Origin: Streblospio benedicti | Taxonomy: Eukaryota; Annelida; Polychaeta; Spionida; Spionidae | Direction of reading: 5' to 3' | Assembly: GCA_019095985.1 (NCBI GenBank) | Contig: CM032660.1 | Location: forward strand, 40,591,970-40,655,969 | DNA length: 64,000 nucleotides | In this document: one piece after another, positions 1 to 46,313 of the stretch | Numbering within the stretch: position 1 is the first letter of the stretch | Layout of the letters: each line of letters begins with the position of its first letter | Translations under genes and position numbers: made by a program | Notes under the pieces: generated by a model | What the model was told of the DNA's origin: nothing | What the model saw: only the letters and a program-made list of their open reading frames with translations | Database searches by the model: none

Positions 1-1104
1 CACTTAGCCTATCTGCGCTAAGAGCAATGACATTATTCTCTGATTAAAAGTAAAAAATATGATGCATAAACAGTGTAATGAATCAACCAGAGTGAAGATA
101 GGATATTGCCTTGTCATTTTGAATCTATCCATCCACCAGGCCCATGCATTTTGAGAAGTCAATAACAATGAGAAATTATGACTAAAAATAAATCCTGTCC
201 AAAGTGGACAGTTTTGTGTTTGTTTTTTTCATAGGCCTAAATAGAAGAACTTTCATCTGAAACTGCGATACTTACGATTATCGAAATAAATGGAGAAAAC
301 GAAATAATCAGAACATTTTCCCATACTTCCTTACATGGGCGTCCATCTTTGATACGTTTTTGCTCATAAATATTCGGATTGCTTCAGGCATTCTCGTTTA
401 TTGCCGACACAGTGACAGCGCCAATTGGTTAAAAAGTGTGGAGCGCCCATTGGTTAAAAAGTGCGGGCTTCATACAGACACCCAATGAAACGAAAACCTG
501 TCGAAATGTCTGGCGTGGTCATGAACTTTTAGAAATTTTTCATTATGGGAACCTCCGTAAAATGCGTAATAGAAGGGTTAAAAACAGAACAAACGTAACT
601 TCAGGCGATTTATGAAGAAAGAAGTACGTTGTAACTTGCGGAAGCAACAGAACCTATTTCATTCATAACACTTGCAACAATGAGAAGAAATGAAAAAGAA
701 ATGTAACAAATCATAGCGTAATTCTTTGTTTTTTCCTTCTGTATCCTTCTGACTGAGTCAGTACTGTATACAATACACATATGTATTTTTTTTTAAAGAA
801 CCGCCTATTTCTGGAATGCTAAACATCTATCCTTTGAAATCATGGTACCAAACACTAACTTACTATGTACATGTATGTCCAATGAATGTTGATACAGGAT
901 TGTTTCTGGTTAAATAATGCTTTTGGGGGGTTGCTGGTGGGAAATTTTGAAGTGTCTACATACGTAATGCAGATTATAAGCAAGCTTGGGATCAGTTAAT
1001 GTAGTGTCCAATGTTCCCATAAGACGGGTGTCATTTGGAAGAGAGGTTCATTTTATATGTGGTATATAGAGAAACTGAAATGGGAGAAGTCAAAATTGTC
1101 CACA
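1..1104. other. Intergenic DNA, no gene seen
   Basis: AT-rich sequence without a convincing reading frame or exon. The only structured piece is a 21-base direct repeat at 418-438 and 443-463; each copy carries an ATTGG (inverted CCAAT) box. Nothing else can be supported here. Confidence 0.6.
418..463. repeat. Two 21-bp direct repeats carrying ATTGG boxes
   Basis: Two near-identical copies (one mismatch) 25 bp apart, each containing ATTGGTTAAAAAGTG. ATTGG is the reverse of a CCAAT box, so a promoter role is possible. No transcript start or gene is visible next to it, so the function is only a guess. Confidence 0.5.
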
Positions 1105-1510
1105 TAAGGGGCAAAACCCACAGCAACTGATGTTGGCCGTACGGCTGTCGTACGTCAAATCTGCCATACGGCGATTATAAACCCACAGTGACTGATCATA
1201 TTTGTTGACGTATGGCTGCCTTACGGAAGCTCGAGTTAGCAAACCTGATTATTATGAATCTTATTTAAATATTATGGATCTTAGTATTATTATTGTCATT
1301 ATTAACAAGAAAAAGTAGTCACTATAATATAAACTTTACACCATCTCACCAAACGTCTGTCTAAGTCACTATACAAAGAAATAGACCTACATGAACGTAA
1401 CTAGACTATAAACATAGAAAATTTGTCGTATGTGATGATTATCTGAGTTTGAATTGAAGCACACAATATCATTGTAAAAAAAGTTTGAAACACGGCATTC
1501 AATCAACTTA

Positions 1511-2557
1511 ACTAGATCAAAAGTGTTCAAAGAACACGGCGTTGCTAGAACAATGCTGACATATGGCCGATTATGATATTGCATAATCATTTAAAAATAA
1601 CTTGAAATTGGTCCCTGGAACCTAAAGTTTTCTTGGCAAATAGCCAAAATTTAAAATTCATGATGGTCTCAATGAATGTAAACAGTGAACCAAGTTGGAA
1701 GATTTTGTCTTCAAAGGCATTGATACTATTAATAAAAACGTCAAATATGGAACTAAAACAGCACACTTTAATTGGCAAAGTGCCAAAGATGATCATATAT
1801 GATTGTCACTACGTATGTGAACATAGAGTGAATTTAGAGGTCATGGTTCAAACTATATTGAAAGTATTGAAGAAAGTAGCAAAAAAAAACTAAAATATCT
1901 AAACTGCTACACAATGCTGTGCTCTCTGAGAACTTTTCATCTAGTTAGCAAAGAGCCAAAGTTCACCGTAGGTTGTGTGGTCACCAGTCCCATAATATTG
2001 TATGAAATACGAAAGTTATGTGTCAAGCTAAAAATGCCAAAATTGGCAGCCAATGGCCTTCTGGAGAGAACACTTTGATTGGCAAAGTGCCAAAATTGGA
2101 CACTGATGATGGTCACTAGGTATATGAACAGTGTATCAAATTTGGAACTCATGGTTCAAGCAGTATTGAAACTATTGAAAAAATTATAAAAAATGACCTA
2201 AAATGGCTTTCAGGAAATCACAGTTAAATGGGCAAAGTGTCAAAATTAAATATATGTGATGCAGTCTAGGCATACAAGCATTGTACCAAGAATGTGTTCA
2301 TCCAAGCAGTTTTAAAGATACGGCAGAAAACCTCAAAAATGGACCATGAATAGCCCGTAGAAAGCATACTTTAATTGGCAAAGTGCCCAAAATCGAATCA
2401 ATCCGGAGTTGCAGCATACCACATAGTTGTGTAAAGTTTGAACAAAATCGGTTCATCGGTATACCCTCTAGTTTGTCCAGAGACATACATACATACATAC
2501 TGACATACAAACAAAGTGATCACAAGACTTTCGCTTCAGCTGCTGAAGCGACTCAAT
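1511..2557 (+). mobile_element. Helentron-like minisatellite element, copy 1 (nested in Harbinger-like copy 1)
   Basis: It starts near ACTAGATCAAAAGTG. About six degenerate tandem units of ~147 bp follow, each marked by a TTGGCAAAGTGCCAAA-like core (near 1634, 1774, 1945, 2079, 2226, 2372). Next come a short (ACAT)n microsatellite at 2487-2502 and a hairpin at 2532-2550 (CGCTTCAGC, one base, GCTGAAGCG) close to the end. This order (conserved 5' end, tandem core, microsatellite, 3' hairpin) matches nonautonomous Helentron/HINE elements such as DINE-1 and bivalve pearl. The insert boundaries come from comparison with the insert-free copy at 7806. A second copy lies at 53720. Family assignment is inferred. 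Confidence 0.6.
1629..2400 (+). repeat. Degenerate ~147-bp tandem repeat array
   Basis: Core motif ATTGGCAAAGTGCCAAA recurs at spacings of roughly 140-170 bp. The bases between cores are also similar (a shared TTCAAGCAGTATTGAAACTA-type stretch and a TGGCTTTC run before each core). Units are diverged from one another, so the array is not young. Confidence 0.65.
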
Positions 2558-3231
2558 AAACGCATAACTAGTAAAGGATTATTTACAGGTGTGCTAAGTT
2601 GTGCTAAGGAGATTTGTCGCAAGGCTATATTTGATACCAATCCGTCAGTATGGGTTTTACCCAAAAGAAAAGTTACTAAAGCAATCCATACGACGCCGTA
2701 CGGCACTGTAATACGCCGTACGGCTCATTCGTATCAATTGCACCCCCAGGCGATCGAGAAATCTGCCGTACGGCAGCGATACGAAGTGACTGCTGGTTTA
2801 CCTTATGTAAAATGCATTGGAGCAATCGGCACAAAGTTGACGTACGGCTGCCGTACGTCGCTATGGGTTTTGCCACTAAGGGAGATATTCATAAAAGAAT
2901 GGTGTCCAAATGCAAACACGGAAATTGTCCATGAACAGAAATGTTGACCGGGACAGTTTTTCGTGGAAAATAATTACATGGTTCTGTCATGGAACTAAGA
3001 GTGCATTCATGGAAATTGTCCATAGACAGATGTTTGGATGGTAATTCATGGTTATTATCCATGGAAAATATAGATTACTGGTAATGCTTGTGTGATAGAC
3101 ACGGTTTGACGCAAGAGAAAATCAGGGGCAAGCATATGAAATTGAAAATGTGGAACATGGACTGAAATGTGAATGCAGTTTAATTCTGAAATTGATTTTA
3201 AAAAATTTAAAGGGAAGAATACTTTCAGTTA

Positions 3232-3757
3232 TGCGTAAGTTACAAAGCCCGGCAGATACCTGGCATCACTGATGATGCTCAGTGGCTTTCCAAAGGGGGA
3301 AGTTATTTCTGCCAACATGCCAGCAATCACCAGCCGGTGGTCGGAGGAACATCAGCCACTGCCTGATGGATAACTGAATGATAATTGGCCGATCTCTGAT
3401 TGATGGAATTTCTGATCATCGGGAAATCACCAATGGTACATAGGCAGACAACCCTCCAATTCTCCACTGTTCATTGGTGAAACATCAGTTCCAAGAATTT
3501 TGTTGTTGCATGGCAGTCCCCGTCTGATAGTCGGCTTTACACAGGCAGAGGCGTATTATGATTTGATAAGGGTGGGAGTGCAATGGGAGAGCCCAGTGAG
3601 AATTTTAACTCCAAAGTTAAATTTTGCCCGAGCTGCCATAAATGCCATGTTTAACACACAATGCCAGCCGGTGATCACGGGAGCCCGGCCGGTGACTGGC
3701 GAAAATTACATCAGTGATGCATCTGAACCTCATCTGGCCGGTTATGTGACTTATGCA
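3232..3757. mobile_element. Foldback/MITE with TTA target duplication
   Basis: The left end TGCGTAAGTTACAAAGCC and the reverse complement of the right end (TGCATAAGTCACATAACC) pair over about 18 bases with four differences. Similarity resumes inward (CATCACTGATG). A TTA duplication flanks it at 3229-3231 and 3758-3760. The 3-bp TWA site again suggests the PIF/Harbinger group, though the termini differ from the GGCAAAACCC family. It codes for nothing convincing; an 87-codon frame at 3500-3763 lies inside it and ends at its inverted end. Confidence 0.65.
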
Positions 3758-3760
3758 TTA

Positions 3761-6700
3761 TAAGCACTAGTTGAAAAGTCAATTTATTATCAATCGTTTA
3801 GTATTTAAATATAATATTTTGAGTAACAATTCAATATATATATATATAAGATAAGAACAAGGAACAACTTCTAAAATTAGAAAACTGACTTGCACTGAGT
3901 TGTGCAATTCAGCTATTTCTACAGCTTTTTTTCTAAAAATGAAGTTACAAAAATTCATAACCCATGAATTATTGTCATGATATACTGAGAAAAGAAATTT
4001 TAGATTTATTAAGTAAATAAAAAACATGCAAAGAGTACCATAGTATATTAATCTCACAGTGCAAAGTTGTGCAATCAGGTCGTGATTGATGGATGGTTCT
4101 GTCTGATATAGTAATAGGAGTACAGTCACTACATATAATAAGATGGATGAGGTTCACAGCTGGTTATCTATTCTCCTAATCAAATGCTATTATTCATTAA
4201 AATAAACTCCAATATTGAGCCTTTTTTCTGAATTTCATACTGTAACAAAATATGGTATTATGATTTTGCTGTGCATTTAGGAGACCTCTACATTTGTATT
4301 ATCAAGCCCGGACAATCATTGACAATGGCTGACTTCTTTTTGCATTAAAGCATAGTTATTCATAAAAGGAATAGAAATGATTTTAAAGATTTGAACACTC
4401 TGTCTCGCAAAGAATGCATTTCATTTTAAATCAATGCTGCTAAAACTCATTGTAGCGCAAAGAAAACAATTGTATAGAAAGCGATGTTTATATGTGGCAA
4501 AAACACTATGAATGGGTGCACGTGGCATCAAAGCATTAATATAAATGTATACTGCTGAATTTTAACTATCATGTGAAGTGGGCAGTGTTTTGTTTGCTAA
4601 TCGTTGTGCTCATTGTGGGTTCTTGGGAATCTCTTTTACACAGCCTCTACCTAGTTACAATATCTATTATTTTCAATAGCTTATTGGTTGAATAATAAGC
4701 CCAAAATATATGAGGATGTGTGTACAGTGGTGCTTTGCAGGCTCTGAGTTCTTATCTTGAGGTAAGCTGTAAGCTCTGTCCACCAAATTTACCTGATGCA
4801 TGTAGTTTACCTAGTTTTTTTTTTCAATATAAACTAAAGAGTATCATCCGCCAATAAACAAAAATAACACTAATGTTGTAAAAACAACACTAGTTTTGTA
4901 TGAGGTGAGCGAACATTGCTATAGCAGCCAGGAAGATAATCACAAAAGTTGTAAAGAGGGAATACGATTACTCAAGTTTGTGTATAACAAACTTGACTGC
5001 TGTTATCTTATGTTTTACAAAGTGAGTTTTATGTTGCAATGTAATGTGATAATCCATAGGAGTATGTTGTGATCTGGCATTTTAGAAAAGCGAGCTGTAG
5101 TTCAGTGTGTGCGTGTGTTGAAAATTTACAGACAATTTTGTACGTACTAATGCAAACAAAAGCCTCCACATAGTTAGTAGGTAATTATATATTCTGACCC
5201 TTTCAGGGGACTCAAACTCATGACCCACTCACAGTCCAGGACCCAATTAGTTTTTGCTGGCAAAGGTGTAAAACCCCACTTGAGGTTGTAGTTAATCCTT
5301 TGGGAGCTGGAGGTTAATTCACTATGATGCCCATAAGTGCCAACCACGCATTTTACGTGACATGTTGTTCACCGTAGGTGTTTTAAATTGTCAGAGTTGA
5401 AATATGATCCTTAGTAGCTCTTGGGCTGTTCATCAGAACTTTTCCACATTTCTGCTACACATTGATAATAACGGTCTAGTTTTTTATTTTCTCCATTATA
5501 AATAAAAATACACACAGCAACAAGTTCAATTTTGGCTATTTCAAGTAATCACCCATTCATTTGACAGTTTCTTGCATCGATTTTAAATGGCGTAATATCA
5601 CTATAGTTTTTTTAAATCGGAGCAATGGTTTATAGAAGATACTCAAGAAACATAACATGAATCATCCATATGTCATACTAATATATTTTTGCTTACAAAA
5701 TTACGGACCAAAAACGTGTTCAAACTTAGATTTCTTCATCGGCTTGGACTTTGACAGCCATTACGCATCACTCGCAAAGTGATCGCCAAAACATCAGTCA
5801 TTTTCCATGGAATACATTATATCCGACATCTACACTTATTGCCTAGTTTGCCAAAGCTTATCAGTAATCAGACATGCAAGATATAATCAGATGAGGCATG
5901 GAGGACGAGTAATATGGTATTTCCCATTAAAATATTTACAATTCGTGACCGGCATCATAGAATTCTTACCAAAAACATGTGCTTGTCGCTAATTCTCTGA
6001 AATCAGGCTTGCGAAGTGCGCTGAGTTGTGGTAAAATCATAGCAGCGCTCTCGATGATGTAGGTTAGGCATTCTTTACATGTATATAGTTTTGCCGGCGA
6101 TTGAACCTAAGAATACTGGGTTGATGTCTCAATATAGATGTGGTTATATGACCTTGAGAGAGTGTACATTGTAGTTATGTATTTGTTTGAGGTCTCTGTG
6201 CAAAGATGACGTCAAGACGATTCCAGAGATGTAAAACAAGCCATAGTTTTGTGCACGCATATAAGATTATTTCAGGGCTCAAATTTGAAGCAGATAATGC
6301 GTTTTAGGTGGGTAAATATTCGTTCTCACGAATAGAGTTAAAATATTAACACTATGGTGTTTATTTCCTTCTAAAAATCGAAATGTTAGGTAAAGTTGTT
6401 GTTGTTGACACACCAGAATTTGGAACTAGAACCACGAGTATTTGTTTACGAACATGGTAGACAAAATCAACCTGTTTTTTTTGCTGAAATTGGGCAACTA
6501 CAGGAGCCCACGGCACTAAGGAGGTTAAAGATTCTATCATGAGATTCACAACTTGGGGTAACATGTTAGCTTCAGCACGTCACCCAACCAAAGTCGAGGT
6601 ACATGTAGTCAGTTAACTAGTCACATCAATTGGCTGTCTTCTTGCCTAAACATTTTAAGCAATAGATAGTTTTAACATAATAAGCTATTGATCTGGGAAA

Positions 6701-7802
6701 TTCCCATTTATGATTTAGGGATTGAATGCAAGTGTTCATTTTCAAACACAAATATGCAAATGAGCTGTTTTGATTGGCTGAAGGAGCCAGTAACTTTATT
6801 TTGACTGTGGCATTGATATACGGGACAGTAGATTGGGTGCCCTACACGACCTTTTCTAAAGTTAATGTCATGATTCTATGTCACACTGTTACCGCTCCAA
6901 TAGGATGTAATTCTAGTCATTGCTCCTGACGGGCCACACAGAAGTGAAGATGTCAAATTATATAATATTTCGGTTTTTGTCAGAACTTTGGCCATATTAT
7001 GGATCTGGGGATTTGCAATTTTACCAGTCCTGTCACTATGATATATGAATATGTAAGTTATCATACTCTTGACTGATAATTTATTCTTCATCTGTGACAC
7101 AATCAGAATTTTGAAATCTCATAAGCATTTCCCTTGCAGTGTTGTTTTCAAAAAATGTTCACTGTCTAAAAATTTTGAAAAATCTTTTGCCTCCATTTTT
7201 TGTCAAATTTATCCAGTGATTATAATAGGCACATGATTTTTGTATAACAGATAATTCTTATGTAAGACAAACCATTTTGTAAGATAGATTTCATATGAAA
7301 AGTTCCCTATGTTGAGTTAATTTAATCTCTTTTTAAGCTAAATCTCATTTAGAAGTGCAAAGTTATTTTTTGTCTTTAAAAGCTACATACTAGTTTATTC
7401 CAAACTCATTTTCTATAGAGCACTTTCATTACATAATGTAACGCTGCAGAACGATCAGTCAGAAAACCACCAGAGGATTTTAATTAATTTGGGCAGTGAG
7501 TTCTGGGAGTCTAATGTAGACACAAACAGAAATCCTAAAGACCGGATCTTTTTTTTTAACAGTTGCACCGAATAATGATTAATGTTGCAGGCAGGAATAT
7601 GAATGTATATGTACATGTATTGACCTGCATTATCTTTGTACATTTAAATGTTTCAAATGATACCTTTGGTGTGTTTGATGCCACAAAATTTGTCTGAGAA
7701 TATCTTTGCTCAAAAAAATTGTCTCTGTAAAATATTCACCTGTGAAGTGTGACCATCAGCATTAAATGGCAGTATTTGTATTTTGAGGAATTGCACATGG
7801 TC
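3761..7802. other. Intergenic DNA, no gene seen
   Basis: AT-rich sequence with short TA runs and homopolymers. I found no exon with good splice borders, no RNA gene and no complete transposon here. Confidence 0.55.
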
Positions 7803-7805
7803 TTA

Positions 7806-8315
7806 GGGGCAAAACCCACAGCAACAGATGCTCGCCGTACGGCTGCCGTACGTCAAATCTGCCGTATGGTGATTATAAACCCACAGTGACAGATCATATT
7901 AGTTGACGTACGGCTGCCGTTCGGCAGCTAGAATTAGCACACCGGATTATTATGAATCTTATATAAATATTATGGATCTTATCTGCAACCGTCTGTCTAT
8001 GTCACTATACAAAGAAGGAGATCTACATGAACGCAGCCAAACATAAACGTAACTATAAATGTTGAAACCTTTTCGTATGTGATAGTTATCTGAGTTTAAA
8101 TGCAAACACACACTGTAATTGTAAGATGTGTCGTTATTTGAAACACAACATTCAATTAATTTCATAAACACATTACTAGTAAATGATTAATTACAGAGGT
8201 GCTAAGGTGATTTGCCGAAAGGCTCTATTTGTACGTAAATTGCATTTGAGCAATTGACACAAAGTTGTCGTACGGCTCCTGTACGGCTGCCGTACGTCGC
8301 TATGGGTTTTGCCAC
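7806..8315 (+). mobile_element. PIF/Harbinger-like nonautonomous element, copy 2 (compact, insert-free)
   Basis: 510 bp bounded by GGGGCAAAACCCACAGC and GCTATGGGTTTTGCCAC, with TTA duplications at 7803-7805 and 8316-8318. Subterminal CCGTACGGC palindromes match copy 1. Similarity to copy 1 is high on both sides of the point where copy 1 carries its Helentron-like insert, so this copy shows the empty structure. It has no coding capacity. Confidence 0.8.
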
Positions 8316-8318
8316 TTA

Positions 8319-10124
8319 ATGATACATGATTCAATATAATGAACATGATCGACTGGTAGTCCAACATTGGGCAAGCTCTTCTAGGTTCAGTCATCTAATT
8401 TCATTCCTTATTTGTCAATCGGTTTCACTTGCCAAATGCTGTTATGACTAAAAGGCTGTATGAGTTCAATAAGATGTACGATTGGTCAATTATAAAAGAA
8501 CTGTATCGCATACAATGTAAATGTACATGTTGCAACAAAATGTAAAGAGCTTGCTCAACACACACACTCTTTCTAATTCACTATCACTAAGCTATGGGCA
8601 AATATTATAAACTATGATCTTCATTGATGCTAATGTAAAAAGTACGTCAGCATCCAATATGGCTAATTATATGCCCACTGGCAACAATATATATAGATTA
8701 GGATGGCTGAATCCCTGTAATTATCTGATAAGGGAGGTTGCGATGTGCTACTTGTTTCTGCCATTCCTATCCTACATCAGTTCACTGTTATTGGACTTTC
8801 TCACTGTTTTGCTGGTTGTTTCTGCATATTTGGTAAGTGTTACATGTAGCTTGTTCAATTCTCAGTTGTGCGGTAGAAAGACATTTTGTCAAGTTGCACT
8901 ATGATCATAATGCGATTGATTCTGTTTGGATATGTTTTTAAGATGATACTCATTGTCCAGGCATGTATCTCACTACTCGGGGTGTTTCTTTGAACAGCTT
9001 TTCACTATTTTGATACAATAAAAGGAAATACCTTTAGAACAATTGTATTTTACAGAAACAGATAACTCTTGCATATCTCATGCCATTAAATATTAGGAAT
9101 TTATCATTTGGCAAGCATAATATTGATATTGAAATTAATCACTTGATCGTTTATGCTGTTTACCACTTTATTTTACAATCAAAAAGATTTATATAGTTCG
9201 GATGTTACACAAGTACTTGGAATGTCTCTGTTGAGTACAGTACATGTATCTCCAATAAAATCTTCATTAAATCAACTCTATGTTCAGTGGCTCATTTTGG
9301 GTGTCTTCTCTCGCACGAACACAGGGGCAAAAAGATTTTTAAATAGTTGTACAACTGTTGATCAATGAAATATTTATTAATCCAAACAGACCGTCTGACA
9401 GATGGATGAAAAATGTCATCAATAGCACAATTTTTGTTGCCTCATGCAGGCCCGTAGAATACACATTAATAGTATGATTTTTTTTGCATGGGTGATATCA
9501 GAATGATGTTACCATTTTCATGTCACTCTCAGATTCTTAAAGATGTTATAATTGCAATTTTGTAATTGTACCCTTCTCCAGGTAAGTTGAAACAAATGTA
9601 ACTTACCCATTGTATTGCCAACAAGTATGATATTCTTCAATGTTATACCTACTGATTACTCTAATTCATTTAAGTTAAAACTACTGCAATGAATTTATTA
9701 TTGCTAAAGAACGTATTTATTGCACTATAACCCTTTTTTTGTTTGTGAAGGTAAACATATATACCAACCATCCCAAACCAACAAATGCAGCTTGTTGACC
9801 CGAGTGTGCTTCTTCCTCCCCAGGTGTTGGATAGTGTGATTATATACATGTATTAAAACACAAGGACTGACTACCAAAAACTCCTGTCCTACCCATAATA
9901 ATAACCAAGAAGACAAAGGGTTGGTGCAAAAGTGATATTTCTACGTCACACACCCTTCTCAAACTGAAAATTTGCACAAAATGAGGCATCATAATACACA
10001 AATAGTAAGCATTTTCCCCAATCCACCTTACAAAATCCATGAATCATCCCATGAAACTAAATAGCATTTTGTACTGCTGTTCCATATTCTGCTTGCTTAC
10101 CTCGGTTTCCGGTTCCCTATCCAG
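8319..10124. other. Upstream flank or intron of the smoothelin-like gene
   Basis: AT-rich; no convincing exon. The first recognisable smoothelin exon begins after a pyrimidine-rich acceptor ending at 10124, so this stretch is likely intron, with earlier exons left of it or outside the window. A promoter cannot be picked out. Confidence 0.5.
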
Positions 10125-43716
<33,592 letters not shown>

Positions 43717-46313
43717 ATCGCATGCTGTTACATATTTATTATTCACCTTCTCAAAAACTTAGCCTCATATTTGCAAAGTTACCAACAATAGAAGGAAACC
43801 AAAGACGTGATCTTGGCAACTTTGCATCTAATGGTATTTTGTGATGTTTGCATTTTACAATGATAAGTGTTGAGACTATGTACATGTATTGTGAGGATGG
43901 ATGCAGTTGGGTTGAATTATGTTAATAAATCATGCTTTTGGAACTACATACAATATATGTTTAGAAGTTTTTCAACAGAAAGATACAGGAGAGTGTAAAT
44001 GGTGTCCATTCAAGCAAATATATTTGGAATTTATGCCATATTTTGATAACTAATAATAATAATTGAACATAAAACCATCTACAATTGTCATTTGTCAATA
44101 TTGTAGTTGCCACTGTCATGTAGAAATGCCATGAAAACCATAGAATATTATAATGTGTATACATGTAGCTGTTATGGGTCAATAGGCAGTGTAAAAGCAA
44201 AATATTGCTGTCTGATTTTATTTTTTTCCTTTGACACTTCATTATGAAAGATTAGAACCTTGAGATACGTCTTATACAGTCTGATTAGTTTTTAAATTTA
44301 AGGATGTATTCTTTGCAAAAAATGTCTTGCTGTGTTTTCATAGCCACAAGTCTGAGTTAAACAATTATGTACAGTGGAACTTATGGAGTTTTTATGTATA
44401 TAAGATGTTTACTAATCATAGTACTTTTGATGAACTGGCACTGTCATTCACTGGAATTCACGGATTAGTCAATGTAATGTATGGAATGTGTTCTATACTA
44501 TGTTTGCACTTTGCATCATTTAATTTATGTGGTATCTATGTAAGTATCTGCAATTGTTTTCATTAGTTACATACACACTATAAATTCTAGTCTAAATGAT
44601 GTAAGTACATAATTAAAAGACATAAATCTTTGACTTTTAAACAAAGATAGTGAAGTTGATAGTATGATATTTGCGCTGGTTGATAATAGAAGCTAACACA
44701 AAAAATTTTCAATTGATGCACAAGTTCGGTATTGGAGACTAAGAATCATACACGTATCTATATCAATTTTAAATTATTGTTCTGTCTAAAATATACACTC
44801 ACATTGTCATCCTTTTATTTATACAGTTTGTTCATTTCATGACGTCCTGTATCAAATGTGTGTAAAGTGGAAAAATACTCCTGTGGTGAATTTTGAATTC
44901 TGAATATGTATTGTAACTATGACAAAAAGCATTTTGTGGATTTTAAAGGTGCTCTGTAAACATATTTCTTGAGTTTTAAAAATAATGTACCCATTATAAT
45001 TAATAATAAATGTAGTATGCTTTGAAAACTGCCTTGAATGAACATAACATATAACATTTTAATAATATTAAATTGAGGTAAGTTTCCCACTATAAACAAT
45101 ATTGCAATGTGTTTATATATATATATGTGTGTATATTTTATTGCAACTTCATGTAGGATTACTTCTTTGCTATTAAGAGACTGACATGAACATTATATGG
45201 AAGAGGTTGACCAGACAATATCACAATTTTATGCTTTTTTGTAAATAAGTATGAAATTTTGAATTTATGTGTATTACATTATATGCAACGTATGATGAAA
45301 GTGATTTGCCATGATTTGGTAGTTTTTATGTTCTGTATTTAATATATTTTGATTTTTTCTATTCTGGCTAGAACTATTCAAAAAATATGGTGCTATACAT
45401 GTACAGCAGAATCAAGATTTAGTGAAAAAACAAATTGATGAGTAAGCATAAACTAAGCATCAAATATTTTCAAAAAGTACTATGCAATATGAATACTCAA
45501 GGTATTTTATAGTTGTCAGTGTTTTTAAATTAAAATGTGAGTTGATGTAAAGTAAATGTTTAGAATATTAGCACATGTTTTTCTATGCACTTTTTGTGAT
45601 ACTGTGTCGTTATTTCAGTGACAAGCATAAAAAATAATATACGGAGTAAAAATAAACAGAATACTGCCAAGAACATTTTTATATCAATGTTCTAATTACA
45701 TTTCATATAAATAGCTTTCAAGTTGCTTTTTTTAATAATTAGAGTGTGTAAACTCCACAATGTATTTATAGTTGTTATAATTTCAGGGTTATTGTTTTGC
45801 ATCCGAAATTCCTACATACAAGTATTCGAGTCAATATAGTTTGCTTCAATAATGTCTAGAAATGTGCATGTCGCAAAGCAAATATTAACCCAAGATCATA
45901 TATTTATCTTATAGTTAATTATAAGATGCGAGTATTAAACAATTGGAAGTCAAAACCCCTGAAATTGTAATGATATATATATTTTAGTACAACTTGCATT
46001 TATGACAATAGTTTTGTATGATGAGTGCGAAATTGCTGTTGTTGTGACTGTTATGATAATGTATATAAATGATTAATTTGGACTTGTTTGTAGCGTCTGT
46101 TTTAGTTCAAAGAGCATGCATGAACATCACTCATAACATCTCCAAATATAAAACACCAATTATGATTTTACTAAACAATATTAATTTGATTAATTGGTCT
46201 AAAATTTTCATACATTTCTGCCACAGATGAGGCCAGAGTATCAAGTATATTAGAATGGGAACAATGGGTATTGGGTATCAATCGTTGTGCACCATTTTTG
46301 AAATTTTCTCAAT
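43717..46313 (+). other. Probable 3' UTR and downstream flank
   Basis: AT-rich; possible poly(A) signals AATAAA at 43924-43929 and 45651-45656. No reading frame of interest. Confidence 0.5.
43924..43929 (+). terminator. Candidate poly(A) signal of the smoothelin-like gene
   Basis: AATAAA about 210 bp after the stop codon. It is the first canonical hexamer downstream; longer 3' ends (AATAAA at 45651) are equally possible in this AT-rich sequence. Confidence 0.35.

Larger units (their letters stand above)
1108..2876 (+). mobile_element. PIF/Harbinger-like nonautonomous element, copy 1 (carries a nested insert)
   Basis: The left end GGGGCAAAACCCACAGC is matched by an inverted right end (GCTATGGGTTTTGCCAC). 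A 3-bp TAA duplication flanks it at 1105-1107 and 2877-2879; TWA target sites are the hallmark of the PIF/Harbinger superfamily. Subterminal regions are full of CCGTACGGC/CGTACG palindromes that could pair into hairpins or bind transposase. Comparison with the 510-bp copy at 7806-8315 shows that most of the extra length is a second element inserted at about 1511-2557. No transposase frame is present, so it is nonautonomous. Short frames across 2516-2947 are accidental. Confidence 0.75.

Noticed and set aside
2516-2947. 143-codon frame on the + strand
   Set aside because: It crosses the hairpin end of the Helentron-like insert, the right end of the Harbinger-like element and its target duplication; not a gene.
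3500-3763. 87-codon frame
   Set aside because: Lies within a foldback element and ends in its inverted repeat; no homology recognised.
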